In this document: positions 56,842-64,000 of the stretch, piece by piece
Position numbering within the stretch: the first letter of the stretch is position 1
Layout: each line of letters starts with the position of its first letter
From: Rhizobium sp. S152
GTDB taxonomy: Bacteria; Pseudomonadota; Alphaproteobacteria; Rhizobiales; Rhizobiaceae
Direction: 5' to 3'
Assembly (NCBI RefSeq): GCF_030380735.1
Contig: NZ_JAUDRZ010000011.1
Location: 1 to 64,000, forward strand
Length of the DNA stretch: 64,000 nucleotides
Program-made: the position numbers and the translations under genes
The notes under the pieces: generated by a model
Told to the model about the DNA's origin: nothing
Seen by the model: only the letters and a program-made list of their open reading frames with translations
The model's database searches: none

Positions 56842-59568
56842 TTGAAGAACAGCTCCAGCAGGGAGAAGAATGGTGCATTTGCGCTGAAGCCGTCCTTGGC
56901 GCGGCTGGTTGCGGCAAAGCGCTTTCTCGCGCGGCTGGTGCTTCTGTCGGAACAGGCGCTGCCGCTGCTTCTGCCGGTGCTTTCCGTCGCAGCGCTCTAT
57001 CTCGCCGCATCTTGGTTCGGCCTGTTCCGCTTCACGCCCGATATCGTTCGTCTGGCACTCCTCGCCCTGTTCGCGGTCGCCGCCATCGCCTCGCTCATCC
57101 CCTTCCGCAAACTGCGCTGGCCGGATGCCGCGGCGGCCGACCGGCTGCTCGAGCAGCGCAACGGCCTGCCGCACCAGCCGGTCGCGGTGCAGGAAGACGA
57201 ACCCGCCTTCGACACCCCATTTGCCCGGGCGCTGTGGCGCGAGCACCAGACGCGCATGGCCGAGAAGATCGCCGCCCTCGACGCCGGCTTTCCGCGCCCC
57301 GATATCGCGACGCATGACCGGCTGGCGCTACGCGCCATTCCCGCTTTGCTCGTCGTCACCGCCTTCGCCTATTCGCTGTCGACCAATGGCGGCTCGATCG
57401 CCGATGCGCTGCAGCCGCGCCCGGAACCGCAATCGACCGACCCGGCTGTGCGCATAGATGCCTGGATCACTCCGCCCGGCTATACCGGTCGCGCGCCCAT
57501 CTATCTGACGGCCACCGGCACCGAGCAGGCGCCGATCAAGATCCCGCAGATGTCGAACCTCACGGTGCGGGTGAGCGGCGGCGAGACCGCCGAGAAGGTC
57601 GTCTTCCGCAACGCCGACGGCCGCGAGCAGGAGATTGCCGCGGATACCGACGCCAAGGTCAGGCCTGCGACGGGGCAAGCGCAATCCCCGCAAGCCGGAG
57701 CGTCCGAGACCGCCGCGTCCGGCACCGCGACACCCGCCGTCGCCGCTGCCAGCACGCACCTGATGAAGATCGAGGAAAGCGGCGCGCTGCAGGTGAACGG
57801 CCGCACCTGGACCTTCGACGTCATTCCCGACAAGGCACCGGAGATCGCCTTCAACGGCATGCCGAAGACCACGGTGAACGGCGCGCTTGAAATCGGCTTC
57901 ACCATCAAGGACGACTACGGCGTCCAGGAAGCCCATGCCGAGATCCTGCCGGTCGAGAGCGATGCGAGTGCTACGCCGCTCTATCCGCTGCCGGATTTCC
58001 GCCTCGACGTGCCCCGCCGCAATGCCCGCGACACCAAGGGGCTGACGAGCAAGAACCTGACCGAGCACCCGCTGGCAGGCAAGCGCGTCCGCATCACGCT
58101 GGTCGCCAAGGATGCCGCCGGCCAGACCGGCCGCAGCCCGCCGCATGAAATGACCATGCCCGCCCGCCCGTTCAGCGAGCCGCTGGCCGCAGCCGTTGCC
58201 GAAGAGCGCCAGACCTTCGCGCTCGATACCCGCAAGATGCCCGAGGCGATCGCCCTCAACGAGGCGCTGACGCTGCGCCCCGAGGAGACGATCCCCAAGC
58301 TCACCAACTATCTTCTGCTCGAATCCGCCCGCCAGCGCATGAAGCTCGCAAAGGGCGACGAGGCGCTGAAGGACACCGCCGACTATCTCTGGGACATCGC
58401 CATCGGCATGGAGGACGGCGACCTATCGCAGGCCGAGCGCAACCTGCGCAACGCCCAGCAGAACCTCGCCGACGCCCTGCAGCGCAATGCGCCCGACGCC
58501 GAGGTCAAGAAGCTCATGGACGAGCTGCGCAAGGCGATGAACGACTACATGAAGGAGCTGGCGCAGCGCATGCAGAATGCGCCGATGCAGCCCAACCAGA
58601 ACGCCCAGAACATGATCCGCCAGCAGGATCTCGAGCGGATGATGGACCAGATCGAGAACCTCGCCCGCTCCGGCAACCGCGACGCCGCCCAGCAGATGCT
58701 GTCGGAACTGCAGCGCATGATGAACAACATGCAGGCAGGCAGACCACAGCGCGGCCAGCAGCAGGGCCAGGACAACAGCCAGATGCGCCAGCAGATGGAC
58801 AAGCTCGGCGAAATCCTGCGCGACCAGCAGAAGCTGATGGAAGAGACCTTCAAGCTTGACCAGCAGCTGAAGGACCGCATGCAGCGCGGCGATCCGATGG
58901 ACCCGAATATGGGCATGAACGATCCGCTCCTCGACAACATGCCGATGGACGAGGACGGCAACCCTCAGGATCAGCAGCAGGGCCAGCAACAGCCGGGTGA
59001 ACAGAAGCAAGGGCAGCAAGGCCAGCAGGGCCAGCAGCCTTCCGACCAGATGACCGAACAGCAGCTGCGCGATGCGCTGAAGCAGCTGCGCGAGCGTCAG
59101 GACCAGCTCGGCAAGCAGCTCGGCGAATTGCAGAAGGGCCTCGGCGAGATGGGCGTTAAGCCCGGTCCCGGCTTCGGCCAGGCCCAGCGCGAGATGGAAG
59201 GCGCCGGGCGCGAGCTCGGCCAGGGCCGCGGCGAGCCGGCCATCCAGGGCCAGGGCCGCGCGCTGCAGGCGTTGCGCCAAGGCGCCCGCGACATGATGAA
59301 CCAGATGATGCAGGCCATGCAGGGCCAGCAGGGTCAGGGCCAGGGACAGCAGGGGCAGATGGGCCAGGGCAACCAGAACGGTCGCGACCCGCTAGGACGC
59401 CCGCGCCGCGCCGAAGCTCCCGATTTCGGCGACCAGGTGAAGATACCGAACGAGATCGACGTGCAGCGCGCCCGAGAAATCCTCGACGCCATCCGCGAGA
59501 AGCTCGGCAACAACCCGCCGCAGGAACTGGAGCGCCGCTATCTCGAACGGCTTCTCGACATCCAGTAA
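56842..59568 (+). CDS. TIGR02302 / DUF4175 family membrane protein
   Basis: A 908-aa protein typical of alphaproteobacteria. Two or three membrane helices lie near the N-terminus (ALPLLLPVLSVAALYLAASW and DIVRLALLALFAVAAIASLI), and another lies near 170. A large periplasmic or cytoplasmic region with an Ig-like segment and a long helical part follows. The last 300 residues are rich in Gln, Met and Gly (MMNQMMQAMQGQQ, GQGQGQQGQMGQG). Function is unknown. TTG 56842 is chosen because CGGAGA lies 5 bases upstream; the TTG at 56809 lies inside the palindromic repeat. Confidence 0.85.
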   Translation: MKNSSSREKNGAFALKPSLARLVAAKRFLARLVLLSEQALPLLLPVLSVAALYLAASWFGLFRFTPDIVRLALLALFAVAAIASLIPFRKLRWPDAAAADRLLEQRNGLPHQPVAVQEDEPAFDTPFARALWREHQTRMAEKIAALDAGFPRPDIATHDRLALRAIPALLVVTAFAYSLSTNGGSIADALQPRPEPQSTDPAVRIDAWITPPGYTGRAPIYLTATGTEQAPIKIPQMSNLTVRVSGGETAEKVVFRNADGREQEIAADTDAKVRPATGQAQSPQAGASETAASGTATPAVAAASTHLMKIEESGALQVNGRTWTFDVIPDKAPEIAFNGMPKTTVNGALEIGFTIKDDYGVQEAHAEILPVESDASATPLYPLPDFRLDVPRRNARDTKGLTSKNLTEHPLAGKRVRITLVAKDAAGQTGRSPPHEMTMPARPFSEPLAAAVAEERQTFALDTRKMPEAIALNEALTLRPEETIPKLTNYLLLESARQRMKLAKGDEALKDTADYLWDIAIGMEDGDLSQAERNLRNAQQNLADALQRNAPDAEVKKLMDELRKAMNDYMKELAQRMQNAPMQPNQNAQNMIRQQDLERMMDQIENLARSGNRDAAQQMLSELQRMMNNMQAGRPQRGQQQGQDNSQMRQQMDKLGEILRDQQKLMEETFKLDQQLKDRMQRGDPMDPNMGMNDPLLDNMPMDEDGNPQDQQQGQQQPGEQKQGQQGQQGQQPSDQMTEQQLRDALKQLRERQDQLGKQLGELQKGLGEMGVKPGPGFGQAQREMEGAGRELGQGRGEPAIQGQGRALQALRQGARDMMNQMMQAMQGQQGQGQGQQGQMGQGNQNGRDPLGRPRRAEAPDFGDQVKIPNEIDVQRAREILDAIREKLGNNPPQELERRYLERLLDIQ

Positions 59569-59675
59569 CCGCTGCGGGCAAAGCTGAATTCACAACTTCG
59601 TGATAATCCAGTGATCGCTTTCCGAGATCCCTATTTTCACTTGAGACGCGAATTGTCGCGCCGTTCAGTGAGGGT

Positions 59676-59990
59676 ATGTCCATGCACACAGGATGGAAGC
59701 AGCTTGGCGCCGCCGCTCTCGCGCTCGCCATGATGGCAGGCACGGCAGGTGCCTATGACATCGGCGGTTTCGCCTCGACCAACAGCGGCAGTAAGGGTCT
59801 TGCCGCCGGGCAGTACAATTCGTCCTTGCACCGTGGATGGGTAAGCACCGGCACCACCGGCAGCATCTCGCCCGACCGCTCGATGACCCGGCGGCCGCCC
59901 GGCTGCCCGCCGCGACCGAAGCCGGGCGCGTTACGCACGCAGGGCGGCAACAGCGGCACGACCATCAATCCGGCCTGCCCATCCTACTGA
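59676..59990 (+). CDS. Small secreted protein of unknown function
   Basis: A 104-aa protein with a clear signal peptide (MHTGWKQLGAAALALAMMAG, cut after GTAGA). The mature part is Gly/Ser/Thr-rich and basic, with YDIGGFASTNSGSKGLAAGQ and, near the end, RRPPGCPPRPKPGALRTQGG and a final NPACPSY. The two cysteines could form a disulfide. I do not recognise a family. It stands alone between the DUF4175 gene and another unknown. A start at the second Met (59682) is equally possible. Confidence 0.65.
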   Translation: MSMHTGWKQLGAAALALAMMAGTAGAYDIGGFASTNSGSKGLAAGQYNSSLHRGWVSTGTTGSISPDRSMTRRPPGCPPRPKPGALRTQGGNSGTTINPACPSY

Positions 59991-60162
59991 GCGAGGCGTA
60001 TAGTCTTGACGTCATGAATTCGCCTTCATACGGGGAATGGTGATCCATGCGCCTTGCCTTGCGGCAAGGCTGCATCATATGACATTTCCCGGCAGCAGGG
60101 ATTTTCCTGCCCCGCCCGAAGATTCGTAGTTTTCAGGGCAGACGACGAACGATAGCGATTCG

Positions 60163-60615
60163 ATGGCAATTCTTTTCAAGACGGCAATTGGCGAAAACGC
60201 AGCATTTGCAATGATCGAGAATGCGCTGTCCGGCGGCGGCGATTACGACGGCTACCTCAACATGGTTGCCGACGAGGGCGAAAGGACGCTCACCTGGGCT
60301 CCCGGCATGCACGCCGAGCAGTTCCAGGCCGAAATCACCGAGATCCTGCGAACGACCTGGGACATCGCCCGCTTCTGGGTAATCTATGAGCGCCGCGACG
60401 ACCGCCAGGATGCCGAGGCCAACGACATCAGAAACGGCGCCTTCAAGCTGACGCGCGGCTATGCCGGCGTTATCGTCGTGACGCTAAGCCTGTTGCACAA
60501 GCATGATCACGCCGGCGACATCGAGCTGATCTTCGTCTGTTTCCAGCAGGATTTTCACCGGCGGAACTTCAAGGTCCGCTATGAGGGTAAGTTCATCTCC
60601 GATCAGACCCGCTGA
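60163..60615 (+). CDS. Conserved-looking soluble protein of unknown function
   Basis: A 150-aa protein with no signal peptide and no membrane segment. It has an alpha-beta pattern: MAILFKTAIGENAAFAMIEN, an aromatic stretch ARFWVIYERRDDRQDAEAND near 86-105, then a strand-like GYAGVIVVTLSLLHKHDHAG near 115-134 and ELIFVCFQQDFHRRNFKVRY near the end. Codon use matches the surrounding core genes, so it is likely a resident gene. I cannot assign a family. It converges on cpdR with a 22-base gap. Confidence 0.7.
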   Translation: MAILFKTAIGENAAFAMIENALSGGGDYDGYLNMVADEGERTLTWAPGMHAEQFQAEITEILRTTWDIARFWVIYERRDDRQDAEANDIRNGAFKLTRGYAGVIVVTLSLLHKHDHAGDIELIFVCFQQDFHRRNFKVRYEGKFISDQTR

Positions 60616-60637
60616 TCGGAACACGCTTCAGGCCGAC

Positions 60638-60997
60638 TCAGGCAGCCAGCGCACGGGCGACCGCCTTGCGGATATCGGGAAGCGCGAAAGGCTTGGACAC
60701 CACGTCCACGATCTTCTCCGCGAGATCGTCGGCGCGTTCGCGCTGTTCGGCATAACCGGTCATCAGAAGAATCTTCAGAGCCGGGAAGGCCGATTTGGCC
60801 TGGTGCGCCAGCTCGATGCCGTCCATGACGGGCATGCGGATATCCGAAAGCAGCAGGTCGTAGCCGCCGATAGTGAGCTTTTCCAGCCCCTCCGCACCGT
60901 CAGCCGCTTCTTCGGTCTCATGACCGTCGAGGCGCAAAGCGCGGGCTACGAAAGAACGCAGGGAATCTTCGTCTTCCGTAATCAGAATTCTTGCCAT
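60638..60997 (-). CDS. cpdR: Response regulator CpdR
   Basis: Single-domain receiver of 119 aa (ATG 60997, MARILITEDEDSLRSFVARA). The acidic pocket and phosphoacceptor are visible in LLLSDIRMPVMDG (Asp near residue 51), with the switch Thr in LLMTGYAEQ and Lys in VVSKPF. It ends ARALAA; the final Ala-Ala is the ClpXP-type degron known for CpdR in Caulobacter. CpdR, dephosphorylated through the CckA-ChpT relay, directs ClpXP to cell-cycle proteins. A start three codons upstream (61006) is possible. Confidence 0.93.
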   Translation of the reverse strand: MARILITEDEDSLRSFVARALRLDGHETEEAADGAEGLEKLTIGGYDLLLSDIRMPVMDGIELAHQAKSAFPALKILLMTGYAEQRERADDLAEKIVDVVSKPFALPDIRKAVARALAA

Positions 60998-61127
60998 GAT
61001 GTGCATTGCTCCGTTTCATGCCCTGCCCCGCAAATCACACGAGTTTCCTTTGCGAGAGGTAAACGGGCGGGGGCAATGAACCGGACGATGGACGGGATGG
61101 TTAACAACCCGTCCCATTCGGGGACGC

Positions 61128-61670
61128 TCAGGCGTCGCCGGTGACGACGCCGACGAAGGGCAGTTCGCGGAAGGCGTAGGCCACATCCATGCCGTAGCCA
61201 ACGACGAAATAATCAGGGCATTCGAAGCCGACGTAGTCCGCCTCCAGCTTTTCCTTGCGCTTGACGCTCTTGTCGAGCAGCACGGCGATGGTGACGTTGC
61301 GGGCGCCGCGTTCGAAGAGAAGTTCCTTGGCGAACTTCAGCGTGCGGCCGGATTCCAGGATGTCGTCGATCAGCAGCACGTCACGGTCCTTCACGTCGCT
61401 GTCGATATCCTTGACGATGCGCACGCCCTGCGAAACCGTACCGGTGCCATAGCTCGAAAGCGTGATGAACTCGACCTCGGGCGCAAGGCCCGTGTCGTGC
61501 AGCGCGCGGATGAGGTCGGCCGCGAAAATGAACGAGCCCTTGAGGATCGCGATGACAAGCAGGTCCTTCGTCGGACCCTCGGCGATCTGCTTGGCAATCG
61601 CATGATTGCGCTCGGAGATCTGCTCGGCGGTGAACAGGGGATCGATGTTTTTTCCGCGCACGACTGGCAT
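61128..61670 (-). CDS. hpt: Hypoxanthine phosphoribosyltransferase
   Basis: Purine-salvage enzyme that joins hypoxanthine (and guanine) to PRPP. From ATG 61670 it is 180 aa (MPVVRGKNIDPLFTAEQISE). The PRPP-binding motif VLLIDDILESGRTL lies near residue 97-110, and the flexible-loop SSYGTGTVS near 72. The C-terminal aromatic base-binding segment DYFVVGYGMDVAYAFRELPF is typical. The frame is open much further upstream to 61970, but that part overlaps the next gene and lacks family content. Confidence 0.95.
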   Translation of the reverse strand: MPVVRGKNIDPLFTAEQISERNHAIAKQIAEGPTKDLLVIAILKGSFIFAADLIRALHDTGLAPEVEFITLSSYGTGTVSQGVRIVKDIDSDVKDRDVLLIDDILESGRTLKFAKELLFERGARNVTIAVLLDKSVKRKEKLEADYVGFECPDYFVVGYGMDVAYAFRELPFVGVVTGDA

Positions 61671-61734
61671 GGGAAAGCTTGCTCCATGAAAAAGAAGCAA
61701 AGCCGTTAGCACAAAGCGGGCTGGGACGCACCCC

Positions 61735-62397
61735 TTACGGCATGAAGGAAAGCCGGACTTCCGGCATTTTTCCACCGACGTACTGCACGCGGGTCGAAAA
61801 GCCACGGCTCTGCCCGCCGTAAAGCACATCAGACGGCGGCTGGATGACGACGCTCGCCGACAGCTGGTCGCCGACGAAGAGATCGGCGCGCACCGGCCGC
61901 AGGAGCTGCGTGGTGTTGCCGGTATTGTCGATGATGCCGTTGATGAGCAGTACCCGCATGCCGTTGGCATCGCGCGGCGTCACGCTCACATGGGTGAAAT
62001 GCAGCGGCGGCCCGGCAACCGCGGCCTGCGATCCCGACAGCCCGGAAAAGCCGCCGAAAAGGCCGAAGGCGAGGACGCAGAGCGCGATCACGAAGGCGGC
62101 GAACGTCTTGGCCGAGGACCGCTGCAGGAATTCCTCGCCCGCCTCGGCAAGCGACAAAAGCGTACCCCCGCCACCCGTCGCGGGTTCTTGAACCGCGAAG
62201 GCGGAGGTCCGGCGCCGGTAGTTGTCGTTGACGGTGTTTCCTGAAAATGTCTGGCTGCGCTCGCGGCCGATCACCACGAATTCGGCGTCGGCGATATCAT
62301 CGGGACGCGCGCGGCGGGGTTGGTGTTTGGCCGGCTCCGGCGGAATGAAATCATAGGCCCGGCCCGGCGCCTGCCGGCTGAAGGATGAGGAACTCAT
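61735..62397 (-). CDS. DUF3426-like membrane protein
   Basis: A 220-aa protein from ATG 62397. A long cytoplasmic N-terminus (about 95 residues, with RPDDIADAEFVVIGRE) is followed by one membrane helix near 105-128 (AKTFAAFVIALCVLAFGLFG). A periplasmic beta domain of about 95 residues follows, with RVLLINGIIDNTGNTTQLLR and VGDQLSASVVIQPPSDVLYG. The beta part resembles DUF3426, which is usually attached to an MJ0042 zinc ribbon; no such ribbon is present here. It is divergent from ftsE. A start at 62421 is also possible. Confidence 0.75.
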   Translation of the reverse strand: MSSSSFSRQAPGRAYDFIPPEPAKHQPRRARPDDIADAEFVVIGRERSQTFSGNTVNDNYRRRTSAFAVQEPATGGGGTLLSLAEAGEEFLQRSSAKTFAAFVIALCVLAFGLFGGFSGLSGSQAAVAGPPLHFTHVSVTPRDANGMRVLLINGIIDNTGNTTQLLRPVRADLFVGDQLSASVVIQPPSDVLYGGQSRGFSTRVQYVGGKMPEVRLSFMP

Positions 62398-62602
62398 GAT
62401 GACGGCCTTTTCGGTGTCCACATGGTTTCGCGCCGAACGACAAATCCGGCATTGAAACGAATCCTCTCTACTCGTAAATTTTAATGGTTAACGCTTCGCA
62501 AAGATCGCCATCAAAGCGACGCCTTTCCGGCGAAATTTACCCGTTGTTAACGGAGTTGGTTAACAAGTCTTGCGTTGAAACAACAAGAAACTGAGCTGCC
62601 CG

Positions 62603-63262
62603 TTGATCCACTTCGAGAATGTCGGTTTGCGCTATGGCATGGGGCCGGAAATTCTCCGGGACCTGACATTCGACATTCCGAAGAAATCCTTCCAGTTCCT
62701 GACCGGCCCTTCCGGCGCCGGCAAGACGACGCTGCTCAGGCTTCTGTTCCTGTCGCTGCAGCCGACGCGCGGGCTGATCCGCATGTTCGGCCGCGACATA
62801 TCCGACATTCCGCGCGGCGAGCTGCCGCTGCTGCGCCGCCGCGTCGGCATCATCTTCCAGGAATTTCGCCTGCTCGATCACCTGACGACCTACGAGAACG
62901 TGGCTCTGCCGCTGCGCGTGCGCGGCAAGGACGAGAGTTCCTACAAGACCGACGTGCTTGAGCTTCTGAAATGGGTCGGCCTCGGCGAGCGCATCAATGT
63001 GCTGCCGCCGGTGCTCTCTGGTGGCGAGAAGCAGCGCGCCGCGATCGCCCGCGCGCTGATCGACCGCCCCGAGATCCTGCTTGCCGACGAACCGACCGCC
63101 AACGTCGATCCGCCGATGGCCCGCCGTCTCCTTAACCTCTTCCTCGAACTCAACCGCCTGGGAACCGCCGTCGTGATCGCCACCCACGACCTGACGCTGA
63201 TGGACCAGGTGGAAGCCCGCCGCATGATTCTCTCGGAAGGGCATCTCGAAATCCATGACTGA
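62603..63262 (+). CDS. ftsE: Cell division ATP-binding protein FtsE
   Basis: ATPase of the FtsEX complex, which activates periplasmic amidases during division. The 219-aa ABC protein starts at TTG 62603 (MIHFENVGLRYG). It has Walker A GPSGAGKTT near residue 36, the Q-loop FQEFRLLDHL, the signature LSGGEKQRAAIARAL near 140 and Walker B EILLADEPTANVD near 160. It overlaps ftsX by 8 bases, so the two are coupled. The Shine-Dalgarno is weak, and a DUF3426-like gene is divergent. Confidence 0.97.
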   Translation: MIHFENVGLRYGMGPEILRDLTFDIPKKSFQFLTGPSGAGKTTLLRLLFLSLQPTRGLIRMFGRDISDIPRGELPLLRRRVGIIFQEFRLLDHLTTYENVALPLRVRGKDESSYKTDVLELLKWVGLGERINVLPPVLSGGEKQRAAIARALIDRPEILLADEPTANVDPPMARRLLNLFLELNRLGTAVVIATHDLTLMDQVEARRMILSEGHLEIHD

Positions 63263-64000
63263 GCCCACATCCCGCGCACCCAACCCCGCATCGAAGGGCC
63301 AGAAACGGCCGGAGATGAAGGTGCGCCCGACGGCGCCGATCCTGCCCTCGGCCAATATTCAGGGCAACGCGCTGACGGTCGTGATCGCCATCATGGCCTT
63401 CCTCGCCTGCCTGACGCTCGGCGGTGTCTCCATGGTGCGTTCGACCGCGTCCAGCTGGGAAAGCCAGATTTCCCGCGAGATCACCATCCAGATCAAGCCG
63501 GACGACGGCCTGGATATGGACAAGGCGCTGCAGCAGGCCCGCGAGATCGCGCTGACCTTCGTCGGCACCAAGGATGGCCAGATCGTAGACGAGGCCGCCA
63601 CCGCACGCCTGCTCGAGCCCTGGCTGGGCGCCGGCCTCGATATCAAGGAACTGCCCGTTCCGCGCCTCGTCATCGTCACCATCGACGAAAGCAATCCGCC
63701 GGACTTCGAGGCAATGCGCGCGCTCCTGAAGGAAAGCATCCCGCAATCCTCGCTCGACGACCACCGCACCTGGGTCGACCGGCTGGTCTCCATGGCGCAC
63801 ACGACTGTCATGATCGGCACCGGCGTACTGCTGCTGGTCTTCTCGGCGATGGTGCTCACGGTCGTCTTCGCCACCCGCGGCGCGATGTCGGGCAACCGGC
63901 ATATCGTCGAGGTCCTGCATTTTGTCGGCGCCGAGGGTTCCTTCGTCGCCACCGAGTTCCAGAAGCACTTCCTGAAGATCAGCCTCAAGGGCTCGGCAAT
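63255..64000 (+). CDS. ftsX: Cell division protein FtsX (3' end cut by window)
   Basis: Membrane partner of FtsE. ATG 63255 begins MTEPTSRAPNPASKGQKRPE, a polar cytoplasmic head. A first membrane helix (LTVVIAIMAFLACLTLGGVS, near 40-60), a periplasmic domain of about 110 residues, and a second helix (TVMIGTGVLLLVFSAMVLTV, near 182-202) follow. The gene runs off the window end after about 248 codons, so the last helices are not seen. It overlaps ftsE by 8 bases. Confidence 0.93.
   Translation, partial: MTEPTSRAPNPASKGQKRPEMKVRPTAPILPSANIQGNALTVVIAIMAFLACLTLGGVSMVRSTASSWESQISREITIQIKPDDGLDMDKALQQAREIALTFVGTKDGQIVDEAATARLLEPWLGAGLDIKELPVPRLVIVTIDESNPPDFEAMRALLKESIPQSSLDDHRTWVDRLVSMAHTTVMIGTGVLLLVFSAMVLTVVFATRGAMSGNRHIVEVLHFVGAEGSFVATEFQKHFLKISLKGSA

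Noticed and set aside
62460..62602. CtrA box upstream of ftsE
   Set aside because: TTAA pairs are present (for example TTAACGGAGTTGGTTAAC) but spaced by 9 or 3 bases rather than the required 7.

Overview
The window is a gene-dense, GC-rich chromosomal segment from an alphaproteobacterium of the Rhizobiales. It most resembles the Rhizobium leguminosarum/etli group, judged by family content and by rhizobial-type intergenic palindromes; the species is an inference. It carries about 60 protein genes, one tRNA, no rRNA and no CRISPR. Almost all of it is housekeeping: proteostasis (clpB, secA, a parvulin PPIase, dsbB, tlpA), translation termination (prfA, prmC), PTS-Ntr (ptsP), amino-acid synthesis (lysC, argJ, argH, lysA), cell wall and division (an M23 peptidase, ddl, ftsE, ftsX), ubiquinone (ubiG), purine salvage (hpt) and electron transfer (etfBA).

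Layout. 1-12.2 kb: M23 peptidase (+) converging on a minus-strand block clpB, DUF4167 protein, prmC-prfA, ptsP, lysC. 12.6-15.7 kb: CHASE2 adenylate cyclase (+) facing a FecR-domain protein (-). 15.9-24.7 kb: ubiG, a minus-strand run (DUF3291, DUF1178, nitrilase-like, grxC, comF), an NDUFAF5-like methyltransferase, an orphan Flp pilin, then parvulin-argJ-GNAT-mutT. 24.9-32 kb: secA, ddl, a tiny membrane protein, a flippase and a CelD-like acyltransferase.

Two accessory patches stand out from the GC-rich background. The first (about 31.96-34.02 kb) is an AT-richer two-gene cassette: tcmP, which carries RlmJ-like methyltransferase motifs, and a Gp37/Gp68 (DUF5131) three-Cys protein. The genes overlap as TAATG, and the second shares its stop codon with the convergent acyl-CoA synthetase gene. 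The second patch (about 39.07-40.40 kb) lies just 3' of tRNA-Leu(CAA). It holds two overlapping genes of unknown role, one DUF1828-like and one only tentatively DUF6978-like. These are the best candidates for poorly described systems. Between them lie acyl-CoA synthetase, aldo/keto reductase and a divergent tetR-MFS pair with a visible promoter/operator.

40.6-52.5 kb: a CPA2 antiporter fused to a cyclic-nucleotide-binding domain (a possible cAMP target in the same window as the cyclase), YqaA-like protein, dsbB, HNH nuclease, 3-methyladenine glycosylase, gluQRS overlapping brkB, an SDR, a HIG1-like protein, PduO-type adenosyltransferase, rhomboid, and etfBA-hbd behind a LiuR-like palindrome. 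52.7-64 kb: tlpA divergent from argH-lptM-lysA-DUF4175, small unknowns, cpdR, hpt, a DUF3426-like protein, and ftsE-ftsX, with ftsX cut by the window end. Several families of rhizobial palindromic repeats occupy the intergenic gaps.
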